NCBI GenBank assembly: GCA_015060005.1
Contig: SUZI01000003.1
Coordinates: 62,001 to 126,000 of the forward strand
Reading direction: 5' to 3'
Length of the DNA stretch: 64,000 nucleotides
Origin: Rikenellaceae bacterium
GTDB lineage: Bacteria > Bacteroidota > Bacteroidia > Bacteroidales > Rikenellaceae
Part shown: piece after piece, positions 44,776-54,517 of the stretch
How positions within the stretch are numbered: the first letter of the stretch is position 1
Layout: every line of letters starts with the position of its first letter
Notes under the pieces: model-generated
Seen by the model: the letters and a program-made list of their open reading frames with translations, nothing else
What the model was told of the DNA's origin: nothing
The model's database searches: none
Made by a program: the position numbers and the translations under genes

Positions 44776-47400
44776 ATGGTTGCAGACAAGTACACACCAC
44801 AAGAGATTGAGTCGAAGTGGTATGAGTATTGGATTGAGAACAAACATTTCCACTCGGAGCCAGACGCTCGCGAGCCTTACACAATAGTTATCCCACCACC
44901 AAACGTAACGGGTATGTTGCATATGGGACATATGCTCAACAACACATTGCAGGATGTGTTGATGCGTCGTGCCCGTCAGCAGGGCAAGAACGCCTGCTGG
45001 GTGCCTGGTACAGACCACGCATCAATAGCAACAGAGGCTAAGGTGGTAGCAAAACTCAAGGCTGAGGGTATCGACAAGGCGACACTCACACGAGAGGAGT
45101 TCTTGGCACACGCTTGGGAGTGGAAGGAGAAACACGGTGGCATCATTCTTCAGCAGTTGCGTAAGTTAGGTGCTTCGTGCGACTGGGACCGCACCTGCTT
45201 CACGATGGATGAGCCTCGTACCGAGAGCGTGATAAAGGTATTCTGCGACCTCTACAACAAGGGTAAGATTTACCGCGGAGTGCGTATGGTAAACTGGGAC
45301 CCATCGGCTAAGACAGCCCTCTCGGATGAGGAGGTGATATACAAGGAGTCGCAGGGTAAGCTCTACTATCTGCGTTATATGATTGAGGGCTCTGACCGCT
45401 ATTTGGTAGTTGCAACAACACGTCCAGAGACAATCTTGGGCGATACCGCTGTCTGCCTCAACCCTAACGATGAGCGTTACAAGGATATACCTGCCGACGC
45501 AAAGGTTATAGTGCCATTGGTAGGTCGTGCAATACCTATCATCCGCGATGAGTATGTAGACATTGAGTTCGGTACAGGAGCACTGAAGGTTACGCCTGCA
45601 CACGACGTGAACGACTATATGTTGGGTGAAAAGTACAACTTGGAGACTATCGACATATTCAACGATGACGGAACGATAAACGACAAGGTGGGTATGTACG
45701 TAGGCGTGGACCGCTTCGAGTGCCGTAAGCAGATTGAGCTCGACCTGCAGGCTGCCGGCTTGATGGAGAAGGTGGAGGCGTACACCAACAACGTAGGTTA
45801 CTCGGAGCGTACTGGCGTAGCTATCGAGCCAAAGCTCTCGATGCAGTGGTTTATGTCGATGAGCGAGATTGCCGAGCCAGCGACAAAGGCAGTGCTGGAG
45901 GATGCTATCAAGTTTATCCCTGCAAAATATAAGAATACATACCGCCACTGGATGGAGAACATCAAGGATTGGTGTATCTCACGTCAGCTCTGGTGGGGAC
46001 AGCGTATACCTGCTTACTACCTGCCAAAGGGTGGTTATGTGATTGCTGAGACTGCCGAGAAGGCGTTGGAGTTGGCACGCGAGAAGACGGGCGACAGCTC
46101 TTTGCAGATGAGCGACCTGCGTCAGGATGAGGATGTATTGGATACCTGGTTCAGCTCGTGGCTGTGGCCTATATCTGTATTCGACGGCATCCGCAACCCC
46201 GAGAACGAGGACATCAAGTATTACTACCCTACCAACGACCTTATCACAGGTCCGGATATCATCTTCTTCTGGGTAGCACGTATGATTATGGCGGGATATG
46301 AGTATCGCTCGGAGAAGCCATTTGGCAACGTATATTTCACAGGTATCGTTCGCGACAAGTTAGGTCGTAAGATGTCGAAACAGCTGGGTAACTCGCCAGA
46401 CCCACTCGATTTGATTGCCAAGTATGGTGCTGATGGTATGCGTGTTGCTATGATGCTATCATCATCTGCCGGCAACGATGTGATGTTCGACGAGGCACTC
46501 TGCGAGCAGGGCCGTAACTTCGGTAACAAGATTTGGAACGCCTACCGTCTTATCAACGGTTGGAGCGTGGATGAGGCTATGGAGCAGTCGGAGAATAACC
46601 GTCTCTCTATCGAGTGGTTCCGCCACACGCTCTCGAAGGCTATCGCCGAGATTAACGATAACTTCGCAGCATACCGCATATCGGAGGCGTTTATGCGTAT
46701 CTATAAGCTCTTCTGGGATGACTTCAGCGGTTGGTATTTGGAGATGGTGAAGCCTGCATATCAGCAGCCAACAGATAAGGCTACGATGGAGGCTACACGC
46801 CACTACTTCGACCTGCTGATGCGTCTTATCCACCCATTTATGCCTTTCGTTACGGAGGAGATTTGGCAGGACTTGGCTTCACGCACCGCAGGCGAGACAA
46901 TTATGTTTGCCCCAATGCCTGAGGCAGAGGAGGTGGACGAGAAGTTGCTCGCTCGTTTTGAGCTGGCGATGGAGGTTATCTCGGGTATACGTAACGTACG
47001 TAAGCAGAAGAACATTGCACAGAAGCAGGCTCTGACGCTGAAGGTTATCGCCGACGAGAACTACCCTGCTGAGTATGCTCCTGTAATCGCAAAGATGGGT
47101 AATCTGGAGCAGATGGAGCTGGTAGCCGAGAAGGATACCGCTGCTGACGCATTCATCGTAAAGACGACACAGTATTTCGTTCCTATGGGCGACAACATCG
47201 ACAAGGAGGCAGAGTTGAAGAAGCTCGCCGATGAGCTTACGTACCTCGAGGGCTTCCTCGCAAGCGTTATGAAGAAGCTCTCTAACGAGCGTTTCGTATC
47301 GTCAGCTCCCGAGAAGGTTGTAGCCAACGAGTACGCCAAGAAAGCAGATGCCGAGGCAAAGATTGCAGCCATCAAGGAGCGTATGGAGGCTATGAAATAG
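44776..47400 (+). CDS. valS: Valyl-tRNA synthetase
   Basis: Class I enzyme charging tRNA-Val. It has 874 residues. The HIGH motif is seen as [20 protein letters not shown] (HMGH, about 56-59) and the KMSKS motif as [19 protein letters not shown] (near 533). The editing domain holds [17 protein letters not shown] and [19 protein letters not shown]. The C-terminal part has the anticodon-binding helix bundle and a coiled-coil arm ([20 protein letters not shown]). It precedes rnhA, separated by a short AT-rich repeat. Confidence 0.97.
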   Translation: MVADKYTPQEIESKWYEYWIENKHFHSEPDAREPYTIVIPPPNVTGMLHMGHMLNNTLQDVLMRRARQQGKNACWVPGTDHASIATEAKVVAKLKAEGIDKATLTREEFLAHAWEWKEKHGGIILQQLRKLGASCDWDRTCFTMDEPRTESVIKVFCDLYNKGKIYRGVRMVNWDPSAKTALSDEEVIYKESQGKLYYLRYMIEGSDRYLVVATTRPETILGDTAVCLNPNDERYKDIPADAKVIVPLVGRAIPIIRDEYVDIEFGTGALKVTPAHDVNDYMLGEKYNLETIDIFNDDGTINDKVGMYVGVDRFECRKQIELDLQAAGLMEKVEAYTNNVGYSERTGVAIEPKLSMQWFMSMSEIAEPATKAVLEDAIKFIPAKYKNTYRHWMENIKDWCISRQLWWGQRIPAYYLPKGGYVIAETAEKALELAREKTGDSSLQMSDLRQDEDVLDTWFSSWLWPISVFDGIRNPENEDIKYYYPTNDLITGPDIIFFWVARMIMAGYEYRSEKPFGNVYFTGIVRDKLGRKMSKQLGNSPDPLDLIAKYGADGMRVAMMLSSSAGNDVMFDEALCEQGRNFGNKIWNAYRLINGWSVDEAMEQSENNRLSIEWFRHTLSKAIAEINDNFAAYRISEAFMRIYKLFWDDFSGWYLEMVKPAYQQPTDKATMEATRHYFDLLMRLIHPFMPFVTEEIWQDLASRTAGETIMFAPMPEAEEVDEKLLARFELAMEVISGIRNVRKQKNIAQKQALTLKVIADENYPAEYAPVIAKMGNLEQMELVAEKDTAADAFIVKTTQYFVPMGDNIDKEAELKKLADELTYLEGFLASVMKKLSNERFVSSAPEKVVANEYAKKADAEAKIAAIKERMEAMK

Positions 47401-47452
47401 AGTTGGAAACTCTATATTGAATATTAATTAAAGTCGGAATTCATAATTATTT

Positions 47453-47480
47453 AATTTTGAATTTTGAATTTTGAATTTTG
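47453..47480 (+). repeat. 7-bp microsatellite before rnhA
   Basis: AATTTTG is repeated four times in a row, ending eight bases before the rnhA ATG. Changes in copy number would change the 5' leader of rnhA. Confidence 0.75.
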
Positions 47481-47487
47481 AATTGTA

Positions 47488-47961
47488 ATGCCCAACATTA
47501 CCATATACACTGACGGCTCGGCTCTGGGAAACCCAGGGCCGGGTGGTTATGGTATTGTGCTATTGTCGGGGCCTCACCGCAAAGAGCTCTCGGCAGGATT
47601 TCGCCTTACGACAAACAATCGTATGGAGCTTATGGCGGTGTGCGTGGCATTGGAGGCTCTGAAGTTTGACGGAAGTAATGTAACCATCTACTCCGACTCG
47701 AAATATGTGGTCGAGGCAGTCAACCAACGCTGGGTGTTTGGCTGGGAGAAGAAGAGGTTTAAGGATAAGAAAAATCCCGACCTATGGATGCGTTTCCTGA
47801 GGATTTACCGCCGACACAACGTGCAATTCATCTGGGTAAAGGGACACGCCTCAACGGTCGAGAATAATCGCTGCGACGAGTTAGCCGTAGCGGCAGCTAA
47901 CGGGGCTACCTTATTGGAGGATGCGGGATATATATCCGAAGCAGAAGGTGTAGTATTTTAA
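47488..47961 (+). CDS. rnhA: Ribonuclease HI
   Basis: Removes the RNA strand of RNA-DNA hybrids. It has 157 residues, the E. coli size. The catalytic acidic residues are visible: Asp9 in YTDGSALGNPG, Glu in NNRMELMAV, Asp in YSDSKYVVEAV, and the final Asp in ENNRCDELAV; the loop His is in VKGHAS. MPNITIYTDG is a normal start. The MBL hydrolase gene follows 16 bases on. Confidence 0.96.
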   Translation: MPNITIYTDGSALGNPGPGGYGIVLLSGPHRKELSAGFRLTTNNRMELMAVCVALEALKFDGSNVTIYSDSKYVVEAVNQRWVFGWEKKRFKDKKNPDLWMRFLRIYRRHNVQFIWVKGHASTVENNRCDELAVAAANGATLLEDAGYISEAEGVVF

Positions 47962-47977
47962 GTTAACCACGCTATCT

Positions 47978-48757
47978 ATGGCAATCTTCACATTCTTAGG
48001 TACAGGCACATCACAGGGCGTTCCTGTCATCGGCTGTCGGTGCGAAGTGTGCACCTCGACAGACAGACGCGACAACCGCCTGCGTACCTCGGCAATGGTG
48101 GAGGCAGAGGGGCAGCGAATAGTGATTGACGCAGGTCCAGACTTTCGTCAGCAGATGCTCCGCGAGGGTGTGGCAGAGTTGGATGCAATACTCTTCACGC
48201 ATCATCACAAAGACCACACGGGAGGGTTGGATGATGTGAGGGCTTTCAACTTCAACCACTATCCGCGAATTCGCCCTATGCACATATACGCAACAGCGAC
48301 AACGGCGAGCTATCTACGTAAAGATTACGACTACGCCTTTGCCGAGCAGAAGTATATAGGAGCACCAGAGCTACGTTTGCACGAGATAGATACCGAGCAG
48401 CAATTTAAGGTTGGCGACATCGAGATAACACCCATAAGAGGTACTCACGCACCCAACATTGAAGTGGTAGGTTTTCGCATAGGAGCGATGGCATATCTGA
48501 CCGACTTCAAGACGATAGAGCCGAGCGAGGTGGATAAGTTGCGAGGTGTAGAGCATTTGGTGGTCAACGCACTGCGTTTTGAGCCCCACCACTCTCACTT
48601 CAACGTAGAGGAGGCTGTGGCACTTGTGCGAGAGATAGCACCCACAAAGGCATATCTCACCCACTCATCGCACCGTATGGGGTTATACAGCGAGGCGGAG
48701 AAGCTCCTGCCCGAAGGGGTGATGCTCGCCTATGATGGATTGAAATTTGAATTTTAA
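47978..48757 (+). CDS. MBL-fold phosphodiesterase (PhnP/lipoate-associated type)
   Basis: 259 residues. The metallo-beta-lactamase motifs are FTHHHKDHTGGLDD (metal-binding HHHKDH), TPIRGTHAP and AYLTHSSHRMGLY, with FLGTGTSQGVPVIGC near the N-terminus, which carries Cys residues (GCRCEVC) as in PhnP-like enzymes. Relatives hydrolyse cyclic ribose phosphodiesters. The substrate here is not known. It is co-directional with rnhA and the SDR gene, with 16- and 18-base gaps. Confidence 0.85.
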   Translation: MAIFTFLGTGTSQGVPVIGCRCEVCTSTDRRDNRLRTSAMVEAEGQRIVIDAGPDFRQQMLREGVAELDAILFTHHHKDHTGGLDDVRAFNFNHYPRIRPMHIYATATTASYLRKDYDYAFAEQKYIGAPELRLHEIDTEQQFKVGDIEITPIRGTHAPNIEVVGFRIGAMAYLTDFKTIEPSEVDKLRGVEHLVVNALRFEPHHSHFNVEEAVALVREIAPTKAYLTHSSHRMGLYSEAEKLLPEGVMLAYDGLKFEF

Positions 48758-48775
48758 CGATAAAACAGACGATAG

Positions 48776-49591
48776 ATGAAAAAACTTAAAGGTAAGGTTG
48801 TAGTTATCACCGGTGCCTCATCGGGCATTGGCGAGGCTATGGCTAAGGAGTATGCCAAAGTGGGAGCAAAGGTTGTGCTCGGAGCACGTCAAGCCGACAA
48901 ATTGGAGGCTCTGTGCAAGGCTATCGAGGCAGACGGAGGCGAGGCAGCGTGGATTGCTACCGACGTAACGAAACAAGAGGATTGCAAGGCACTCATCGAC
49001 CTTGCGGTAGAGCGTTTTGGCGGCATAGATGTGATGATATGTAACGCAGGTATCTCGATGCGTGCATTGTTCGATGACCTGGACCTGAGCGTATTGCACC
49101 GACTGATGGATGTGAACTTCTGGGGCACGGTATACTGTACGAAATATGCTCTGCCATATCTTCAGCAGTCGAAGGGCTCTCTGGTCGGCATATCATCAGT
49201 AGCAGGCATACACGGTCTGCCAGGCAGAACGGGTTACTCGGCATCGAAGTTTGCGATGACAGGATTCTTGGAGACAATACGTATAGAGAACCTCAAGAAG
49301 GGATTGCACGTGATGGTGGCGTGCCCAGGTTTCACGGCGTCGAATGTACGTTTCTCGGCTCTCACAGCCGATGGCTCACAGCAGGGTGCTACACCTCGCG
49401 AGGAGGGTAAGATGATGACCGCCGAGCAGGTGGCACGCATCGTTGCAAAAGGTATACGTCGCCGCAAGCGTCTATGTCTGATGGAGGCTGAGGGTCGTGC
49501 AACACACTTTGTGAAGAAGTTTGCACCCGCTCTGGTAGACAAGCTCTTCTATTGGGTGATGTCGAAAGAGCCAAACTCACCGCTGAAGTAG
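48776..49591 (+). CDS. Short-chain dehydrogenase/reductase
   Basis: 271 residues of the classical SDR type. The cofactor loop is ITGASSGIGEAMAKEY (about 12-27), the structural motif is MICNAGIS, the catalytic Ser is in GISSVAGIHGLPG and the catalytic Tyr/Lys in GYSASKFAMTGF. PG near ACPGFTASNV follows. The preference for NAD or NADP and the substrate are not apparent. It ends in a hairpin terminator shared with the convergent peptide transporter. Confidence 0.85.
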   Translation: MKKLKGKVVVITGASSGIGEAMAKEYAKVGAKVVLGARQADKLEALCKAIEADGGEAAWIATDVTKQEDCKALIDLAVERFGGIDVMICNAGISMRALFDDLDLSVLHRLMDVNFWGTVYCTKYALPYLQQSKGSLVGISSVAGIHGLPGRTGYSASKFAMTGFLETIRIENLKKGLHVMVACPGFTASNVRFSALTADGSQQGATPREEGKMMTAEQVARIVAKGIRRRKRLCLMEAEGRATHFVKKFAPALVDKLFYWVMSKEPNSPLK

Positions 49592-49610
49592 AGGGTAAGA
49601 TATACATACA

Positions 49611-49644
49611 AATAAAGGCGACATCGAGAGGTGTCGCCTTTATT
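49611..49644. terminator. Bidirectional terminator between the SDR and POT genes
   Basis: A 13-pair perfect stem (49611-49623 with 49632-49644) and an 8-base loop, with A-rich and T-rich ends on both sides. Confidence 0.85.
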
Positions 49645-49661
49645 ACTATACATTGTAACGA

Positions 49662-51626
49662 TTATTTCGTTGCACTCTCCAATCGCTTCATCATCACAAA
49701 CATAAAGAGTGCTGAAAGCAAACAGAGGGCAATAAATACTGACCATACAACAGTCAGTGAGAAACCGCCCCACAACAGACCACCGACAGCAACCAAAAGG
49801 TTACCGATAGCTGTTGCAACAAACCAGCCACCCATCATCATACCCTTGAGCTTTGGAGGTGCTACCTTTGATACGAATGAGATACCCATAGGCGAGAGCA
49901 ACAACTCTGCAAAAGTCAAAATAAGGTATGTAAATATCAACCAATTAGCAGATACACGTGTAGGAGCAACAGGCTTGATAGTCTCAGCAGGAGCTGCTGC
50001 AATAATAGCATCTACCTTCGCTACGTTCTCATCAACAGCGACTGTCTCGACAACAGGTTCTACGACCTCTGGCTCTACTACAGCCTCCTCTGCTACGATA
50101 GGCTCAACAACCTCAGCAGTAGCCTCAGCAACAGCCTCCTCAACGACAGGAGCCTCCTCAGGGGCTACCTCCTCAACAGGTGCCTGCTCTACAACATTAG
50201 CAGCCAAAGCCGACTCATAAGTTGTAGCAAAGCTATGTGCAAAGATAGCTGCCAACTGCAACTTCTCATTCTTCTTATTATCGACCAAACCCTGGTTATA
50301 CTCAACAATCTCCTTCGCAACCTCAGCCTTAGTCTTCACACCATTCTCCTTCTGCTCTGCAGTAACAGTTACTGGTGCTGCATAGTATGCCTCGGCGAGA
50401 GTGATACCCTTCTCCTCAGCCAAACCCTGCGACTGAACATCAGGAGTATTCAAACCACGTGAGCCAACAGCCATAATAACAAAACCGATAGCAGCTACCA
50501 ACATACCATAGGCAATCTTACGTGGTGCCGAAGGCTCCTTACCCTTACGTGCCAGAGCACCAAAGATAGCCATTGACACAGGAGTCAAAGCAACAACGTA
50601 GAATGGGTTAAATTGCTGGAAGATAGGAGCACTCACAGCAACAGCCTCATCAGTCAAACCTGTATAACGCCATACGAGGAAAGCCAGAACAGCAGTACCT
50701 ACCGCACCCGACATAAGCTTACCTTTTGCACTCTCGCTCTGGAAAATAGAGAATGTAGCATAAACCGCTATGATAACCAAAGCAAGATTCCATACGTTAA
50801 ATGCCATACTCTGCAAGCCAAATGACTCGGTAGCTGTGAACTCATCAGCAAAATAGGTTAACGCCAAGCCATTCTGGTGGAATGCCATCCAGAAGAAGAT
50901 AACAACAGCAAATACCAAACACAAGGCAACAACACGCTGCTTGGTCTCCTGCGGAGTGAGATTATCCTCAATCTGCTGCTCACCAGCCTTACGCTTTCCA
51001 CCTTCAACGTGACGGAAAGTAGGACGGAAGAGATAATAGATAGCCATAGATGCAATCAACGATACACAAGCTACAGCAAACGAGAAGTGATATGCATCGT
51101 TTGATGTAAAGCCAAGACCCTCAGCCCACTCCTTAATCTTAACAGCTGCAGTAGGTGCAAACAAGGCACCGATATTGATAGCCATATAGAAGAGTGAAAA
51201 GGCTGAATCACGCTTGCTCGCATACTTCGGATCGTCGTAGAGATTACCAACCATAACCTGCAGATTACCCTTAAAGAGTCCTGTACCCACACTGATGAAG
51301 AGCAGAGCTGCCAGCATACAAATCATAGCCAACGTATTGCCGCCAAGAGGGAATGACAAGAGTACATATCCGGCAAACATCACCGAGATACCAAGTGTTA
51401 CCATCTTACCGAAACCATACTTATCAGCCAAAATACCGCCGATGAGTGGCATAAAATAGACTAAGCCAAGGAAGGTAGAATAGATAATACCTGCAGTACC
51501 AGCATCAAAGCCAAAGTTGGCACGCAAGAAGAGTGCAAAGACGGCAACCATAGTGTAGTAGCCAAAGCGTTCGCCCGTATTAGCCAACGCCAATGCAAAA
51601 AGTCCTTTAGGATGTCCTTTGAACAT
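49662..51626 (-). CDS. POT/PTR peptide transporter with large acidic insertion
   Basis: Proton-coupled di/tripeptide transporter. It has 654 residues; relatives usually have 450-500. The PTR motif GYYTMVAVFALFLRANFGFD and the second signature with GNLQVMVGNLYDD and SAFSLFYMAINIGALFAP are present, as are the last segments LTFAELLLSPMGISFVSKVA. Between membrane segments, from about residue 385 to 545, lies a non-membrane insertion ending in a V/E/A/P-rich run (VEEVAPEEAPVVEEAVAEA and similar, coded by 49985-50210). It is probably a disordered loop. The function of the core should be kept. Confidence 0.87.
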   Translation of the reverse strand: MFKGHPKGLFALALANTGERFGYYTMVAVFALFLRANFGFDAGTAGIIYSTFLGLVYFMPLIGGILADKYGFGKMVTLGISVMFAGYVLLSFPLGGNTLAMICMLAALLFISVGTGLFKGNLQVMVGNLYDDPKYASKRDSAFSLFYMAINIGALFAPTAAVKIKEWAEGLGFTSNDAYHFSFAVACVSLIASMAIYYLFRPTFRHVEGGKRKAGEQQIEDNLTPQETKQRVVALCLVFAVVIFFWMAFHQNGLALTYFADEFTATESFGLQSMAFNVWNLALVIIAVYATFSIFQSESAKGKLMSGAVGTAVLAFLVWRYTGLTDEAVAVSAPIFQQFNPFYVVALTPVSMAIFGALARKGKEPSAPRKIAYGMLVAAIGFVIMAVGSRGLNTPDVQSQGLAEEKGITLAEAYYAAPVTVTAEQKENGVKTKAEVAKEIVEYNQGLVDNKKNEKLQLAAIFAHSFATTYESALAANVVEQAPVEEVAPEEAPVVEEAVAEATAEVVEPIVAEEAVVEPEVVEPVVETVAVDENVAKVDAIIAAAPAETIKPVAPTRVSANWLIFTYLILTFAELLLSPMGISFVSKVAPPKLKGMMMGGWFVATAIGNLLVAVGGLLWGGFSLTVVWSVFIALCLLSALFMFVMMKRLESATK

Positions 51627-51667
51627 AAAAAATAGTGTATTAGTTAATAAATAATAATATTCTCACA

Positions 51668-51699
51668 TTGCACAAATATAAGAATTTTTTTTATATTTG
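51668..51699. promoter_or_regulatory. Divergent promoters of glgB and the POT gene
   Basis: On the plus strand TTG at 51668-51670, a 21-base spacer and TATATTTG (51692-51699) fit the consensus for glgB, 20 bases before its ATG. On the minus strand TATATTTG (51680 to 51673) serves the POT gene. The two boxes are close, so polymerase binding may be mutually exclusive. Confidence 0.65.
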
Positions 51700-51719
51700 T
51701 ATAGAAATAACAGCGTGTT

Positions 51720-53756
51720 ATGAAAAAAAATCAGACAATGCTCCCAATGGTTGAGCAAGATGAGTGGCTACATCCCGTAGCAGAGAAGGTCGAGGAGCGT
51801 CATAATCGTTACCTGGGTCGTCTACAACATATTGAGCAGCAGACATCATCGATTGTCGACTATGCCAACGGATATCGTTTCTATGGCTGGCAATACGATG
51901 AGATGCTTTGCGGATGGTGGTTCCGCGAGTGGCTACCCGAGGCATACGACGTATTTATCTTCGGCGACTTCAACTCGTGGCAACGCACATCACTCCGCTT
52001 AGACAAAGGCAAGAACGGCGTGTGGAGCATATTCTTCCCCGACGCAACGTACTCGCATCTGCTGACGCACGGCTCACTCTACAAGCTCCACGTACACGGA
52101 GCTAACGGGTGGCACGACCGCATACCAGCATACGCCACACGTGTGGTGCAGGATGACGAGACGAAGAACTATACCGCACAGTTCTGGGCTCCCGCCGAGC
52201 AGTACAAGTGGCAATGCAACGACTTCTCGATAGCCGACGTGGGTAACCTGCTCATATATGAGGCTCACGTGGGTATGGCACAGGAGCGTGAGGGCGTAGG
52301 CACATACGAGGAGTTCCGCACAGAGATACTCCCTCGCATAAAGGATGCAGGATATAACGCTGTGCAGCTGATGGCAATAGCCGAGCACCCATACTATGGC
52401 TCATTTGGCTACCACGTAGCCAACTTCTTCGCACCATCATCGCGTTTCGGCACACCCGAGGAGCTTAAGCACCTTATAGACACAGCTCACGAGATGGGTA
52501 TAGCAGTGATTATGGATTTGGTGCACGCCCACTACGTAAAAAACCTCAACGAGGGCATAGCGTCGCTCGATGGCTCGGACCACCACTACTCAAAGGCGGG
52601 TGATGCGGGATATCAGCAATACTGGGACTCGATGATTTTCGACTATGGCAAGGATGGCGTGGAGCACTTCCTACTCTCGAATGTGAAATATTGGATGGAG
52701 GAGTTCCACTTCGATGGCTACCGCTTCGATGGCGTAACATCGATGCTCTACTACCACCGAGGATATATCGACTTTGACGCTCGTGAGAAGTTCTTTGACG
52801 AGGGTGTCGACCTCGATGCGGTAACGTATCTAACGCTCGCCAACAAGCTGATACACTCACTACGTCCCGAGGCGGTAACGATAGCCGAGGATGTGAGCGG
52901 AATGCCTGGAATATGCTCACCTATCGAGGATGGCGGCGTAGGCTTTGACTACCGATTAGGTATGGCGATACCCGACTTCTGGATTAAAATGCTCAAAGAC
53001 ACCCCCGATGAGGAGTGGAACATTTGGGAGATGTGGAGCACTCTCACAAACCGACTGCCGAGTGTCCGCACAGTAGCCTATGCCGAGTCGCACGACCAGG
53101 CGTTGGTGGGCGACAAGACTATCGCCTTCCGTCTGCTGGATAAGTTGATGTACGACTCGATGGATCTGAAGAGCGAGAGCATAGTGGTAGACCGTGGTAT
53201 GGCTCTGCATAAGATGATACGTCTGATAACAATAACCACAGGAGGTGAGGCATATCTCAACTTTATGGGTAACGAGTTTGGTCATCCCGAGTGGATTGAC
53301 TTCCCTCGCGAGGGTAACGGTTGGTCGTATGCTCACGCACGACGTCAATGGTCGATACGCGACGATAAGACGCTGCGTTACTCGCTGCTTGCCGAGTGGG
53401 ATAAGGCGATGATTGAGTTAGTGAAGCAGCACGACATCTTAGCCGACGGATATCCGTACAACCTGCTGATGGATGAGCACAACAAGACAATGGTATATAG
53501 CCACCGCAACCTGCTCTTCGTACTTAACTGGCACGGAGAGGCTTCGATACCCGACTATGAGCTGCCGGTAAGGGAGAAGGGCAAATATCGCCTGGTACTC
53601 TCGACAGATGAGGAGCGTTTTGGCGGACTGAAACGCCAGGAGATAGGTGGCGAATACTTCTCGTTCGATGTAGAAAACGAGGATGGCACGACGACATCGA
53701 AGATAAAAATCTACAACACATCACGCACCGCAATGGTGTTTGAGTTGGTTGAGTAG
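51720..53756 (+). CDS. glgB: 1,4-alpha-glucan branching enzyme (GH13)
   Basis: Forms alpha-1,6 branches in glycogen-like glucans in the cytoplasm. The 678 residues follow the eukaryote-like GH13_8 branch: CBM48 domain (about 60-160), catalytic barrel with IYEAHVGMAQ, VIMDLVHAHYVKN, nucleophile Asp337 in FDGYRFDGVTSM, acid/base Glu390 in IAEDVSGMPG, third acid Asp459 in ESHDQALVGD, then the C-terminal beta domain. MGNEFGHPEWIDFPR is a family hallmark. Its own promoter and a strong terminator suggest a single-gene unit. No other glycogen gene is in the window. Confidence 0.96.
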   Translation: MKKNQTMLPMVEQDEWLHPVAEKVEERHNRYLGRLQHIEQQTSSIVDYANGYRFYGWQYDEMLCGWWFREWLPEAYDVFIFGDFNSWQRTSLRLDKGKNGVWSIFFPDATYSHLLTHGSLYKLHVHGANGWHDRIPAYATRVVQDDETKNYTAQFWAPAEQYKWQCNDFSIADVGNLLIYEAHVGMAQEREGVGTYEEFRTEILPRIKDAGYNAVQLMAIAEHPYYGSFGYHVANFFAPSSRFGTPEELKHLIDTAHEMGIAVIMDLVHAHYVKNLNEGIASLDGSDHHYSKAGDAGYQQYWDSMIFDYGKDGVEHFLLSNVKYWMEEFHFDGYRFDGVTSMLYYHRGYIDFDAREKFFDEGVDLDAVTYLTLANKLIHSLRPEAVTIAEDVSGMPGICSPIEDGGVGFDYRLGMAIPDFWIKMLKDTPDEEWNIWEMWSTLTNRLPSVRTVAYAESHDQALVGDKTIAFRLLDKLMYDSMDLKSESIVVDRGMALHKMIRLITITTGGEAYLNFMGNEFGHPEWIDFPREGNGWSYAHARRQWSIRDDKTLRYSLLAEWDKAMIELVKQHDILADGYPYNLLMDEHNKTMVYSHRNLLFVLNWHGEASIPDYELPVREKGKYRLVLSTDEERFGGLKRQEIGGEYFSFDVENEDGTTTSKIKIYNTSRTAMVFELVE

Positions 53757-53779
53757 GGATACATATTATATATATGGTA

Positions 53780-53813
53780 AGAGGTTGCATCCGCAGATGC
53801 AACCTCTTTGTCT
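53780..53813 (+). terminator. Terminator of glgB
   Basis: A perfect 12-pair stem (53780-53791 with 53796-53807), loop CGCA and a T-rich tail. Confidence 0.88.
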
Positions 53814-54130
53814 TTACTCGTAAATGAGCATTTTGAGGGCAAGCATAACGCCGCTATTCGCCTTTACCTTATGTAACTAATTAGAGCGGATATAAAGGAT
53901 GAAGAGCCAGGCTTGCGATGAGGGAGAAACCGCAGCATACTGAAGTATGTGAGGATTTCTCGCTCGAGCATAACGCCGCTATTCGCCTTTACCTTCTGTA
54001 ACTAATTAGAGCGGATATAAAGGATGAAGAGCCAGGCTTGCGAAGCCCGAAAAAGCGGAGTTTACCTTGCGTAAATGAGCATTTTGAGGGCAAGCGTAAC
54101 GCCGCTATTCGCCTTTATATACAGCTCTAA
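53813..54130. repeat. Structured intergenic repeat array (locus B)
   Basis: It fills the gap between convergent glgB and the DUF1573 gene. A 76-base unit occurs twice at 125-bp spacing (53843-53918 and 53968-54043; one mismatch seen). Hairpin cores: a partial TTTAC-TC-GTAAA at 53813-53824; CATAC-TGAA-GTATG at 53936-53949 within GAGAAA/TTTCTC arms; TTTAC-loop-GTAAA at 54061-54075. The last copy is nested in GCTTGC/GCAAGC (54036-54041 and 54090-54095), ATATAAAGG/CCTTTATAT (54015-54023 and 54112-54120) and TTAGAGC/GCTCTAA (54006-54012 and 54124-54130). The outermost arm includes the stop codon of the DUF1573 gene. Confidence 0.85.
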
Positions 54131-54513
54131 TCTGTTGACTCGCCGTGAATAGTTATTATCTGCATCCCTCGTGGGTCATTCGTAAAAACCTTGATAGCCT
54201 TATGAAATGTCTCGGCAGGAAGTTTATTGGGCGAGTAGATGATGCGGATAGTGCCCTGCTTGCCTGGCATAACGGGTTTCTTGGAGAACTCCACGCTGGT
54301 GCACGAGCAAGTGGTGGTAGCCTTCTTCACGACAAGAGGTGCTGTACCCTCATTGGTGAAGAGAAAATCCACACTCACATCGCCCTCGCTACGCAGCACA
54401 CGACCAAAGTCGTGCGACTCACGCTCAAACGAGAGCTTGGCACCCTCGGACTGTGCCAACACCGTAGCTACACAAAAGACCGCAGCCAACACCAGTAATA
54501 TCCGTCGCATCAT
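54127..54513 (-). CDS. DUF1573 secreted protein
   Basis: 128 residues with signal peptide MMRRILLVLAAVFCVATVLA. The mature part is one immunoglobulin-like DUF1573 domain: LSFERESHDFGRVLRSEGDV, FTNEGTAPLVVKKATTTCSC and GTIRIIYSPNKLPAETFHKA. The role of the domain is unknown. It is the last gene of the tamB-exbB-exbD-tonB operon, four bases after tonB, and its stop codon is part of the outer stem of the repeat at locus B. Confidence 0.88.
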   Translation of the reverse strand: MMRRILLVLAAVFCVATVLAQSEGAKLSFERESHDFGRVLRSEGDVSVDFLFTNEGTAPLVVKKATTTCSCTSVEFSKKPVMPGKQGTIRIIYSPNKLPAETFHKAIKVFTNDPRGMQIITIHGESTD

Positions 54514-54517
54514 AGAG

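Noticed and set aside
47453..47480. AATTTTG repeats as a promoter array
   Set aside because: They do not match TAnnTTTG; listed as a microsatellite instead.
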